Shown one piece after another: positions 1 through 8,276 of a DNA stretch of 64,000 nucleotides. Position numbers and translations under genes: made by a program. The notes beneath the pieces are model-generated. The model saw only the letters and a program-made list of their open reading frames with translations. It was not told the origin of the DNA and did not search any database. The stretch covers positions 62,001-126,000 of the forward strand of contig JBQNBC010000003.1 of the NCBI GenBank assembly GCA_052170135.1. Direction: 5' to 3'. The stretch's first letter is position 1. Each line of letters opens with the position of its first letter. Source of the DNA: Wolinella sp052170135. GTDB lineage: Bacteria > Campylobacterota > Campylobacteria > Campylobacterales > Helicobacteraceae.

Positions 1-7
1 AGATAAG

Positions 8-1135
8 ATGAGGAGTATTCCATTTTTTGTTTCGAGTGTTGATGATTCTGAACTTAGTGAAATTGTGGGGATTTTCAACAACAAAGAATCTAAAGTAGTC
101 CTCTTGGAGGAGCAGCTAAAAAAATATATAGGCGCAAAATATGCAACAAGCACAAACAGTGGTGCATCAGCTATGCACCTATGTCTTTGTGCCATGGAGC
201 TTAAGCGAGGCGACAAAGTTATCTGCTCGGTGAATTGCCATCCATTCATACCAGAGGCAATTCGTTACTTTGACGCAGAGCCTATTTTTGTCGATGTTAG
301 CGAAACTGATTTCAATCTTTTACCAGAGCGATGTCGCGAAATTCTCGAGAAAAACGACTCAAAAAAGTTGCGCGGAATTATCGCTTCGCACATCGGTGGT
401 CAAGCGGCTGACATGGAGCAACTATATGCGCTTAGAGATGACTTTGACATCAAAATCATAGAAGATGCAACATGCGCCATGGGGCTTGAGCAAGGTGGCA
501 AAAAGATAGGCTCATGTGGTGCTGATGCAACTGTTTTTAGTTTCACGCCAGACAGCCTAAATCCAATCGCCCAAGGTGGAGCTATAGTAACTAACGACGA
601 TTCTTTAGCACAAAAAGCTACATTGTTACGCTACCACGCCTTAGTGCAGGACGATGATGCTAGCGAACATCTAGGCTATATATATGACGTAGTAGAGATA
701 GGCAACAAATACGATCTGCCACAGCTAGATGCAGCCTACTGCCTACTAAGACTCCAACAACTAGATAAGAGCATAGCTCGTCGCAAAGAGATAGCAGAGA
801 TATACGATGCGGAGTTAAGCGGGCTTCGCCACCTAAAGATTCCTGCGCGCATTAATGAGCATATATTTTCGGCATATATCGTTAAAATAGATAAGAATCG
901 AGATGGCTTTGCCAGGGAACTACGCGAGCTTGGGATAGCCACTGGTCTAAACTACATCCCGCTTCACCTGCTTAGTTACTACAAGACCAAGTATGAACTA
1001 AAAGTCAATCACTATCCAAATGCCTTACGAAACTATCAACAAGTGCTATCCCTGCCAATCCATGCAAAACTCACAGACGATGATGTAGCCTACATATGCG
1101 AGCAGATCAAAGCCGTGGATAAGGGGCGCATATAG
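8..1135 (+). CDS. DegT/DnrJ/EryC1-fold protein lacking the PLP lysine
   Basis: The 375-residue protein has the full length and fold pattern of sugar aminotransferases of the DegT/DnrJ/EryC1/StrS family (PseC, ArnB). The TNSGASAMHL phosphate-binding segment lies near residues 49-58, and D153 in EDATCAMG would hold the PLP ring nitrogen. In the active-site segment, where relatives read SFHxxK followed by GG, this protein reads SFTPDSLNPIAQGG (178-191). Ser183 sits where the Schiff-base lysine belongs, and no lysine occurs in the segment, so ordinary transamination is unlikely. A dehydratase or a structural or regulatory role is possible; ColD-type relatives replace this lysine with histidine. 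The next gene, lpxK, starts directly after the stop, suggesting a surface-glycan or lipid A setting. The family is secure; the function is unknown. Confidence 0.85.
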   Translation: MRSIPFFVSSVDDSELSEIVGIFNNKESKVVLLEEQLKKYIGAKYATSTNSGASAMHLCLCAMELKRGDKVICSVNCHPFIPEAIRYFDAEPIFVDVSETDFNLLPERCREILEKNDSKKLRGIIASHIGGQAADMEQLYALRDDFDIKIIEDATCAMGLEQGGKKIGSCGADATVFSFTPDSLNPIAQGGAIVTNDDSLAQKATLLRYHALVQDDDASEHLGYIYDVVEIGNKYDLPQLDAAYCLLRLQQLDKSIARRKEIAEIYDAELSGLRHLKIPARINEHIFSAYIVKIDKNRDGFARELRELGIATGLNYIPLHLLSYYKTKYELKVNHYPNALRNYQQVLSLPIHAKLTDDDVAYICEQIKAVDKGRI

Positions 1136-2050
1136 ATGCGCTTTATAGAGCAATACTTCTACCGCCCGACAACCATCCAAAAGGCTTTGGCATTTGCGCT
1201 GTTGCCTATTTCGCTTTTTTATTGCACCGCAGCGACACTTAGGCGCACGCTAGCTAGCAGACGCAACTTTGATGTTGCGATTATAAGCGTTGGAAATCTA
1301 GTCCTTGGTGGCACAGGGAAAACGCCATTTTTAATCGAGCTAGCAAGCGAATATGGAGATGATGTGGCAGTTATTACACGCGGATATAAACGTCGCTCCA
1401 AAGGACTTTTGCTCGTTTCGCACAATGGTGAGATTCTTGAAAACGTAGAACGCAGTGGAGATGAGGCGCAACTAATAGCCAAAAAACTCCCACAAGCCAC
1501 AATAATCGCCTCTGAAAATCGGGAAAAAGGAATTGCAAAGGCTATTGAGCTTGGCAAAAAAATAGTATTTTTGGACGATGGATTCCGCTTTAAATTCAAT
1601 AAACTAAATATAGTCTTACGCCCTCTTTTGGAGCCTAGAATTCCGCTTTGTATCCCAAGTGGTGCATACAGAGAGAGACCGAGCCTATATGCAAGCGCAG
1701 ACATCATCGCACATGAAGGAAGCGAATATAAACGCGAAGTAACTATTGAAAATCCAACCACTAAAATGCTCCTAGTAACAGCTATAGCAAGCCCATCACG
1801 GTTGGAGCGATTCTTACCAGAAGTAGTAGGGAAAATCAGCTACATCGACCATGCATTTTTTGACAAAGATACACTAGTACACGAAATGGAAAAGCATGGC
1901 GCAACATCACTGCTAATCACAGAAAAAGATGAGGTCAAAATGGCAGATATAGACCTACCGCGCTCTGTGATGCGCCTTCGATTCTCTATTGATGATGAAA
2001 TAAAGGCTAAAGTCAAAAGCTATATAGAATCGCGACTAGCTAAAGTCTAG
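1136..2050 (+). CDS. lpxK: tetraacyldisaccharide 4'-kinase
   Basis: LpxK phosphorylates the 4' position of the lipid A disaccharide precursor at the inner membrane face, using ATP, late in the Raetz pathway. The 304-residue length is typical. A hydrophobic N-terminal anchor (about 15-35) precedes the Walker A motif GGTGKTP (about 58-64), and LDDGF near residue 150 matches the conserved acidic motif of the family. The ATG follows the stop codon of the DegT-like gene with no gap, so the two are almost certainly co-transcribed. The gene ends before a region of decayed DNA. Confidence 0.95.
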   Translation: MRFIEQYFYRPTTIQKALAFALLPISLFYCTAATLRRTLASRRNFDVAIISVGNLVLGGTGKTPFLIELASEYGDDVAVITRGYKRRSKGLLLVSHNGEILENVERSGDEAQLIAKKLPQATIIASENREKGIAKAIELGKKIVFLDDGFRFKFNKLNIVLRPLLEPRIPLCIPSGAYRERPSLYASADIIAHEGSEYKREVTIENPTTKMLLVTAIASPSRLERFLPEVVGKISYIDHAFFDKDTLVHEMEKHGATSLLITEKDEVKMADIDLPRSVMRLRFSIDDEIKAKVKSYIESRLAKV

Positions 2051-2370
2051 CGCGAGTTTTAAGAGATGATTACATATAGACACAACGTATGTTTTATTAA
2101 TAGCTAAGCACAACCAAATCACCACATCCAAATCGCACGACCATTTCTAACTTGCCTAACATATGATATTTCAGCGATAGTATCATCACTATAGCTTCTT
2201 TTAAACCACCCTAAAATGCATGATAATCGCACGCAACTAGTAGAACCCGATATACAGCCCACTATGCCTAGTATGATAAAACGCACTATGTGGCATCGTG
2301 GCGATTCTTGAGATTAGCGAGTAGTGGCTATTTTTAAGTTTGACATTTAAGATGTACTATTGTTTATTCA
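2051..2370. other. non-coding stretch downstream of lpxK
   Basis: No convincing gene is seen here. The minus strand has one open stretch of about 60 codons (roughly 2140-2330) containing a short hydrophobic, cysteine-containing segment. It has no ATG, no clear ribosome binding site and no family I recognise. The interval looks like eroded sequence continuous with the remnant to its right. Confidence 0.4.
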
Positions 2371-2925
2371 CTACGTCATTTTTAAGTATATGATGTCCTT
2401 GCTTGGTATTGCTACTATGTCATATCCTATAAGCTTTGAGCGACGACCAGCAAAGATAAAATTAAGCATCAAGCTAGTCCAACGGGGATATTGCCCTTAG
2501 CTACGATTCCCTCTGTGTTGCCATGTACTCCTATAAAACTAAAATTAAAATCGTGAAGAATCCCAAGACCCAAGAAACGACAAAACTCTTTAGCATTTTC
2601 TCGGCTAAATCGTCATCTGCTTTGGGGGGTATACAAGAATCACCAACTATCTACTCCAGGATTCTTCTCTTGTTTCTTGGCGTAAAAATACAAAAAATAT
2701 CTATATTTTGTATTTTTTATCATTACTTCATGTAAAAATGTCGCATCACTATTGCTCAAAAAGTCAAAGTAGCTCATTTTTATCCACCATAAAAGTATCA
2801 CTATACGAGTGAAAAACATCAGCGCATTCTTTTATTCTGTTGAGTCTATCTCTATTTAAAACAAGGAATGCTTTTGCATTTGTCTTCATCATTTTTCGAT
2901 AAAAAGAATCGACAAAGAGCTTGCT
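2371..2925 (-). pseudogene. decayed coding sequence, family unknown
   Basis: Reading the minus strand, protein-like segments follow one another in different frames and together look like a single gene broken by several frameshifts and stops. Legible pieces in order are FSKLFVDSFYRKMMKTNAKA with about 35 more residues, DFLSNSDATFLHEVMIKN, NAKEFCRFLGLG leading to FIGVHGNTEGIVAKGN, and FIFAGRRSKLIGYDIVAIPS. A C6 run on this strand (2622-2627) lies between the second and third pieces. I do not recognise the family. The plus-strand ORF at 2523-2735 is an antisense shadow. The remnant lies downstream of rpoD and convergent with lpxK, a site that tolerates decay. Confidence 0.5.
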
Positions 2926-2938
2926 AAATTATCAACCG

Positions 2939-4798
2939 CTAATCCTCAATATAATTTTTTAGCTTACGCCCCACTTTTGGATGCTTTAGCTTCTTAATCG
3001 CGCTACTCTCGATCTGGCGCACACGCTCGCGCGTTACATTCAACTCCTTGCCAATCTCCTCAAGAGTTCGATCAGACTCATCATCAAGCAGACCAAATCG
3101 CATGCGAATCACCGCCTTCTCACGGTCGTTTAGCTGATCTAGAACTTCATCTATTTGCACTTTTAAATCCTCTTTTAAAATGTGCTCCATAGGTCCTACC
3201 GAGCTCTTATCTTCGACAAAATCACCAAACTTGCCATCTTCGTCACTCCCAATAGGAGCCTCTAGACTTATTGGCTCTTTTGTAATTTTAATAACATTTT
3301 TAACCTTGTCTACAGGTAGCCCAACTTCCGCTGAAATTGTCTCTACATCGGGCTCTTTGCCATCTTCTTGGAGGTACTTTCTGATTATTTTATTGATTCT
3401 GTTAATCGTCTCAATCATATGGATAGGAATCCTAATCGTACGCGCCTGATCGGCAATAGCACGTGAAATAGCCTGACGTATCCACCATGTAGCATATGTC
3501 GAAAATTTGTAACCCTTTTTGTATTCAAACTTATCGACAGCTTTCATGAGCCCTATATTCCCTTCCTGTATTAGGTCAAGGAATGGCAAACCACGATTTG
3601 TATATCGTTTCGCAATAGAGACAACAAGGCGCAAGTTTGACTTCGCCATTTTTGTCTTTGCTTTATCCGCAATATCTTTACCGCGCTTAATCTGCTCAAG
3701 AATCTCCTTGAGCTTCTCTGGCTCCAAATCAAAGCTATCCTCACTCGCCTGCTTTGTTTGAAAAAGCTTTTTAATCTCCATATAAGTGGACACCATGGTA
3801 GCTTCAGGCACAGCGGCGGCAATGTCACTTTTGCTCATATCGATGATATTTGAGAGAATCTTTTGATGATTTTCGATCAAAATATCATTAAAAAGCGGTA
3901 GTTTATACTCAAGTCTCTTCAGCTCCTTATCAAAGCCTTCATCGCTCCTCAGTGTATTTTCCATAGCCTTGACCAGCTCATTTATAAGCTTGCTTGTAGG
4001 CCCTAAATCAAGCAGCCGCTCTTTTAGCGTCTGTTTTTTGTATGCCAGGGTCAAAAGGTGCAAAAGCTCGCTAAACTCGCCACTATCGTCTTCTGGGCCT
4101 TTTTCTAGTGTCTTTAGCCAATCTTTTTTAGCCTTCTCGAGGGCCTTAAAACTGACAAGTACCTTCTCTACGCGCTTTTGATCTTTTTTACTGATGGGTT
4201 TTTTCTCCTCAGCGCTCTCTTCTTCACCCTCTTCTTCACCCTCTTCTTCTTCCTCTTCTTCTCCGCCCTCTTCTTCTTCAAAGCTCTTAAAAAGCTCTTT
4301 TACTCGACGTTCACGATTTATCAGCGCATCTTTATAATCAATAATAAAGTCAATCAGATATGGAACAGAACATATCGCATCGAGTATGATATTCTCGCCA
4401 AGCTCGATACTTTTTGAAAGATCTATCTCTTCATCCTTGGTAAGAAGAGGTATCTGCCCCATCTCGCGCAGATACATTCGCACTGGAGAATCGCTCCTAC
4501 TCCACTCAAGTAGCTCGCGCTCCTTCATGAAGTCAAATTCATCCTCTAGCTCCTCATCTAAAAGACGTTTCTTTTCATCCTTTATCTTCATTGCCTCTTC
4601 ACGATTTAAGAGTTTTGCCACTTCAGATGCACTAAGCAATAAGCGATCATATTTGACCGAAAGCTCATGCACCTTTTTCGCCTGCGCGACCGTTGGAGGT
4701 TTTTGGAATGCCTGTGCGATTTTTTCATACGCAATATATTTTGCTTCAGATTTTTTAAATAGCTCTTCAAGCTCTTGATTTAGGTTTTTAGCGGACAT
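2939..4798 (-). CDS. rpoD: primary sigma factor RpoD (sigma-70/sigma-80 type)
   Basis: This is the housekeeping sigma factor that directs RNA polymerase to promoters. At 619 residues it has region 1.2 (about 100-125), the core-binding and -10-recognition regions 2.1-2.4 (around 380-460, with the NLRLVVSIAKRY and TYATWWIRQAI motifs), region 3, and region 4.2 with VTRERVRQIESSAIKKL near the C-terminus. The non-conserved insert between regions 1.2 and 2.1 carries a glutamate-rich tract (174-200) encoded by tandem GAAGAG-like codons. AGGAG lies 8 nt before the ATG, and a TATAAT box about 60 nt upstream gives the gene its own promoter. Confidence 0.98.
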   Translation of the reverse strand: MSAKNLNQELEELFKKSEAKYIAYEKIAQAFQKPPTVAQAKKVHELSVKYDRLLLSASEVAKLLNREEAMKIKDEKKRLLDEELEDEFDFMKERELLEWSRSDSPVRMYLREMGQIPLLTKDEEIDLSKSIELGENIILDAICSVPYLIDFIIDYKDALINRERRVKELFKSFEEEEGGEEEEEEEGEEEGEEESAEEKKPISKKDQKRVEKVLVSFKALEKAKKDWLKTLEKGPEDDSGEFSELLHLLTLAYKKQTLKERLLDLGPTSKLINELVKAMENTLRSDEGFDKELKRLEYKLPLFNDILIENHQKILSNIIDMSKSDIAAAVPEATMVSTYMEIKKLFQTKQASEDSFDLEPEKLKEILEQIKRGKDIADKAKTKMAKSNLRLVVSIAKRYTNRGLPFLDLIQEGNIGLMKAVDKFEYKKGYKFSTYATWWIRQAISRAIADQARTIRIPIHMIETINRINKIIRKYLQEDGKEPDVETISAEVGLPVDKVKNVIKITKEPISLEAPIGSDEDGKFGDFVEDKSSVGPMEHILKEDLKVQIDEVLDQLNDREKAVIRMRFGLLDDESDRTLEEIGKELNVTRERVRQIESSAIKKLKHPKVGRKLKNYIED

Positions 4799-4859
4799 AT
4801 TGCAAACTCCTATGGGAAGCGAATTTTTGCGGGGAATCTACTCGCTGAGAAAGGGGCGG

Positions 4860-4865
4860 ATTATA
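4860..4865 (-). promoter_or_regulatory. -10 box of rpoD
   Basis: A perfect TATAAT in the context GGGTATAATCC lies 61 nt upstream of the rpoD ATG on the minus strand. The upstream DNA is AT-rich with no clear -35 box, as is usual for the vegetative sigma factor of these bacteria. Confidence 0.65.
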
Positions 4866-4902
4866 CCCAAATTTTATTAAAACTTAAATTATTTTTATGC
4901 CA

Positions 4903-5676
4903 TTAGCGGAAAGCCCACTCCAATCTCACTTCATGTAAATACTTAGAACAAAGCTCGCACACAAGCAATCCTTCGCGATCATTCAAAGAAGAATCTATCT
5001 CACCATCCGGACATACAAGAAAAGAATCACCATAAAAAATCCATGGGGCATCGAGCACATCGCTACTACCGACACGATTTGCACGCAAAATATAACAACT
5101 ATTTAAAAATGCACGCGTTTTCAAAAGCTCTCGCCAGCGATTCTGCGAGCCAAATGTCGAACAACCAGGAACAAGGACGAGATCTACCTCATTCTGTTTT
5201 ACAAGCAACCAAAACTCATCAAAATGCGCCTCGTAGCCAAACATCACAGCCACTTTAAAGCCATTACACTCAAAAATTGGAGGAATCTTAACCCTCTTTG
5301 GCAGTGGATTTGAAAAAAATTGCGCCTCATTCCAATGGACAAATGGCATTAATCGCTGCTCATGATAAATCTGCATCTCGCCATTGTTTGCGATAATTAA
5401 GCTCTTATAAAGGTGTGTGCCACGATACGTAACAAGCGGTGCAACAATCCTTGTATCATACTTTTTAGAGAGATTGAAAATCGCCTCAAAATGGTGTTGC
5501 GTCTGCTCAACAATCATACTAAGTGGCATTTTTTCAAGCTCTTTAAAAAATAAATTTAGCATATACTCGCCAAGCACCAAGATTCTCACATGCTCGCGCT
5601 CGCACTCTTCTAGAACTTCTGCTAACCTATTATCACTAAAGGCTAGCGAGCCCAGTTGTAGCGCTGCGACTTTCAC
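4903..5676 (-). CDS. nitrilase-fold protein lacking catalytic Lys and Cys
   Basis: The 257-residue protein has the carbon-nitrogen hydrolase fold and resembles H. pylori HP0757. The family uses a Glu-Lys-Cys triad. Glu37 is present in LVLGEYML. The lysine motif, usually YRKxHL, reads YHEQRL with Glu106 in the lysine position. The nucleophile motif, usually CYD or CYE, reads MFGYEAHFDEF with Gly147 replacing cysteine. Hydrolysis by the normal mechanism is therefore unlikely, and a binding or scaffold role is more plausible. Its stop overlaps nothing, but its start overlaps xseB by 4 nt (ATGA), so the two are translationally coupled. The fold is secure; the function is unknown. Confidence 0.85.
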   Translation of the reverse strand: MKVAALQLGSLAFSDNRLAEVLEECEREHVRILVLGEYMLNLFFKELEKMPLSMIVEQTQHHFEAIFNLSKKYDTRIVAPLVTYRGTHLYKSLIIANNGEMQIYHEQRLMPFVHWNEAQFFSNPLPKRVKIPPIFECNGFKVAVMFGYEAHFDEFWLLVKQNEVDLVLVPGCSTFGSQNRWRELLKTRAFLNSCYILRANRVGSSDVLDAPWIFYGDSFLVCPDGEIDSSLNDREGLLVCELCSKYLHEVRLEWAFR

Positions 5677-5873
5677 TTTTGATTCTCCTCGCTATTTTTG
5701 CTCTGTATCTCTTCGTATACCAAGCGTGCCTCTTCTAGCATTTTTTGTGCTTCTTTTAGATTCTCCATGCCTTTTGCATACAGTTCTAAGCTCTCTTCTA
5801 GACTAATATTTGGCTCAGATAATCGTGCAAGCACTGCCTTTGCATCATCGATTCTTGTCTCAAATTTTTTCAT
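5673..5873 (-). CDS. xseB: exodeoxyribonuclease VII small subunit
   Basis: XseB is the small subunit that assembles with XseA into exonuclease VII, which degrades single-stranded DNA and is used in repair. The 66-residue protein is two helices with the family pattern: F-E near the start, L-S-L-E-E-S-L-E-L-Y-x-x-G-M near residues 23-38, and a charged coiled-coil tail. It lies 9 nt after metX and overlaps the following nitrilase-fold gene by 4 nt. xseA is not in this window. Confidence 0.9.
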   Translation of the reverse strand: MKKFETRIDDAKAVLARLSEPNISLEESLELYAKGMENLKEAQKMLEEARLVYEEIQSKNSEENQK

Positions 5874-5882
5874 AAATCCACC

Positions 5883-6983
5883 TCACTTAAGAATCTCACG
5901 CACATAGTCACTATATTTCTCCACTTCTACCAAAAAGCTATCATGTCCATAGTCGCTATTAACTTCATAAAAATCACACAACATGCCTTTGCGAGCCTCA
6001 TCTGCGGCATCTTTTATCTCCATCATCTCCTCGCTAAAGAACATATTATCTCCACTAAAAGCGATGAGATATAGTCTGGATTTTAGGCGCTCCATCGCAT
6101 GGGACAAAGAATCATAGCCATAGCTCAGGTCAAAAATACTAATCGCCTTAATGATATAAAGATAACTAAGAGGATCGAAATATTTTGGAAAGTTATAGCC
6201 GTTATACTCTAAATATCGCTCCACCTCAAATCGTCCAAATAGCTCATAAAGTCCATCATTTTGGACATAGTTGCGCCCAAACTTCCGCTCCATGGTCTTT
6301 GGCGAGAGATAGTGCATAAAGCCAGTCATGCGCGCTATGCTTAGTCCTGCACACCCCTCATCGCGAATTCTTAGAGGGTCATAGTTACCATCATTAAATG
6401 CTGGATCATTGCGTATCGCATCACTCATGATCTTATTTGCTGCGATGACAGCTGGACGCGTCGCATGTGTCGTTGCCATAGCTATCACCGCCTCGGCAAA
6501 TTGTGGATAATCAAGTGCAAACATAAGCGCCTGCATTCCGCCCATACTGCCACCGATAATCGCCTTAACACGCTCGATTCCAAGCGTGTTAAATAGAATC
6601 TTTTGCGCTCGCACCATATCGCGAATCGTCACCACAGGAAATCTAAATCTATACGGCATATGACTAGGATACATCGGTGATATTGGACTTGTAGAACCAA
6701 AGCAACTACCAATAACATTTGTGCAAATCACAAAGAATCGACTCGTATCAACTGCCTTGCCATTGCCAATAAGAGAATCCCACCATCCAGCCTTGCGATC
6801 TCCATCATATACTCCAGCAGCATGATGCGAGCCTGTTAGCGCGTGCGTAATAACTATGACATTGCTCTTATCGCTATTTAGCTCACCATACGTCTCGTAT
6901 ATAATCTCATATGGTTCAAGAATCCGCCCGCTCTCAAGATAGAGTGGAGTAGTAAAGCGATGTGTCTGTGTAGTGATTTTCAC
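5883..6983 (-). CDS. metX: homoserine O-acetyltransferase
   Basis: MetX acylates L-homoserine with acetyl-CoA, the entry step into direct-sulfhydrylation methionine synthesis. The 366-residue alpha/beta hydrolase carries the nucleophile elbow GGSMGGMQAL (about 143-152), and the oxyanion and substrate region with NVIGSCFGSTSP lies before it. The C-terminal DYGHDSFL supplies the catalytic histidine. It is followed by xseB and preceded by metY, which uses its product, so the two methionine genes form a functional pair on one transcript. Confidence 0.95.
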   Translation of the reverse strand: MKITTQTHRFTTPLYLESGRILEPYEIIYETYGELNSDKSNVIVITHALTGSHHAAGVYDGDRKAGWWDSLIGNGKAVDTSRFFVICTNVIGSCFGSTSPISPMYPSHMPYRFRFPVVTIRDMVRAQKILFNTLGIERVKAIIGGSMGGMQALMFALDYPQFAEAVIAMATTHATRPAVIAANKIMSDAIRNDPAFNDGNYDPLRIRDEGCAGLSIARMTGFMHYLSPKTMERKFGRNYVQNDGLYELFGRFEVERYLEYNGYNFPKYFDPLSYLYIIKAISIFDLSYGYDSLSHAMERLKSRLYLIAFSGDNMFFSEEMMEIKDAADEARKGMLCDFYEVNSDYGHDSFLVEVEKYSDYVREILK

Positions 6984-6999
6984 GCGATTCTCCGCCTAC

Positions 7000-8265
7000 T
7001 TAATCAATAGCCTGCGCCAAGTCATCAATCAAATCACGATAATCTTCTAAGCCCACGCTAAGACGCACAAGCCCGGGGGTTACGCCCGCTTTCTTTAGTC
7101 CTTCTTCTGAGACTTGACGATGTGTCGTGCTAGCTGAGTGCGTGATTATCGATTTTGTATCACCGATATTTGTCGCGAGAGTAAATATCTTGACACTATC
7201 AGCTATTTTTTTAGCTAGCTCAAATTCGCCAACCTCAAAACTTAACAGCCCGCTAAATAGACCATCATCAAAGAATCGCACAGCATTTGCGTGATTTTTA
7301 TCGCTTTCTAATCCAGGATAATAGACCGCCTTTACTTTTGGATGCTTCTCTAGCCACTGTGCGATTCTCATTGCATTTTCCGAATGCTCTCTCATGCGAA
7401 TGCTTAACGTCTCAAGCCCTTGAATAAACAACCAAGAATCAAAAGGCGAAAGCACCGCGCCAATATCTCGCAAAAGCGAAAGTCGCGCACGTAGCGTAAA
7501 TGGTGGCAATGGTGCGTCTACATAGACTAGTCCATGATAGCTAGAATCTGGCGCATTAAAGTGTGGATAGCGTGGATTCCCCCTTAGCTTATCGCAAAGA
7601 TTTGCACGCTCTACTATCGCCCCACCAATAGACAGTCCATGCCCGCCTATATATTTTGAAGTCGAATGAACCACAACATCAACACCATACTCAATTGGAC
7701 GGCAGATCACTGGAGTAGCTACGGTATTATCGACGATTGAGATAATTCCGTACTCATTGGCTATCTTAACCAAAGTATCAATCTCTGGCACATCAATACT
7801 TGGATTTGTCAGTGTCTCAAAAAATATCGCACGCGTTTTAGAATCAATTAGCGCGCGCGATTCTTCTGGATGATTCCCATCAAAGAATCGAGTCTCGATT
7901 CCAAAGCGTGTTAACGTGTGAACAAACTGATTTAGCGTGCCGCCATAAAGCTGCGTAGTCGCGACAATATTTTCACCACTTTGAGCTACATTGGCAATCG
8001 CATAAAAAATGGCCGCCATGCCACTAGCACTAGCCAATGCCGCCGAACCACCCTCGAGGGCTGCAAGCCTCTCCTCTAAAACGCCAGTAGTTGGATTTGT
8101 AATTCGCGTATAAATATTTCCAAGCTCTTTAAGGTCAAAGAGATTTGCACCATGCTCTGTATCATCAAACTTATAAGCCGTAGTTTGGTAGATAGGCACA
8201 GCAATGCTCTTCTCTCCTTTGCTCTTATTGTAGCCTGCTTGTATTGCCAATGTTTTTTGATGCAT
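7000..8265 (-). CDS. metY: O-acetylhomoserine sulfhydrylase (aminocarboxypropyltransferase)
   Basis: MetY is a PLP enzyme that condenses O-acetylhomoserine with sulfide to give homocysteine. The 421-residue length and the N-terminal YQTTAYKF and SGMAAIFYAI segments match the Cys/Met metabolism PLP family. The PLP lysine is in HSTSKYIGGHG, with the ring-binding Asp in IVDNT upstream. The long insertion near LRGNPRYPHFN is typical of the MetY branch rather than MetB or MetC. It lies 16 nt upstream of metX, which makes its substrate. Cystathionine-type activity cannot be excluded from sequence alone. Confidence 0.93.
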   Translation of the reverse strand: MHQKTLAIQAGYNKSKGEKSIAVPIYQTTAYKFDDTEHGANLFDLKELGNIYTRITNPTTGVLEERLAALEGGSAALASASGMAAIFYAIANVAQSGENIVATTQLYGGTLNQFVHTLTRFGIETRFFDGNHPEESRALIDSKTRAIFFETLTNPSIDVPEIDTLVKIANEYGIISIVDNTVATPVICRPIEYGVDVVVHSTSKYIGGHGLSIGGAIVERANLCDKLRGNPRYPHFNAPDSSYHGLVYVDAPLPPFTLRARLSLLRDIGAVLSPFDSWLFIQGLETLSIRMREHSENAMRIAQWLEKHPKVKAVYYPGLESDKNHANAVRFFDDGLFSGLLSFEVGEFELAKKIADSVKIFTLATNIGDTKSIITHSASTTHRQVSEEGLKKAGVTPGLVRLSVGLEDYRDLIDDLAQAID

Positions 8266-8276
8266 TGATTCTTCCC

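Noticed and set aside
2523..2735. 70-codon plus-strand frame
   Set aside because: It lies antisense to a readable minus-strand gene remnant, has no ribosome binding site and encodes a peptide unlike any family.
3571..3828. Minus-strand overlapping frame inside rpoD, and similar long antisense frames in guaB, gatA and aspS
   Set aside because: These frames overlap well-supported genes in other phases, lack ribosome binding sites and have compositions expected from the codon bias of the real genes.
7061..7085. G5 run near the end of metY as a slippage site
   Set aside because: The run is short and in frame within a housekeeping enzyme.
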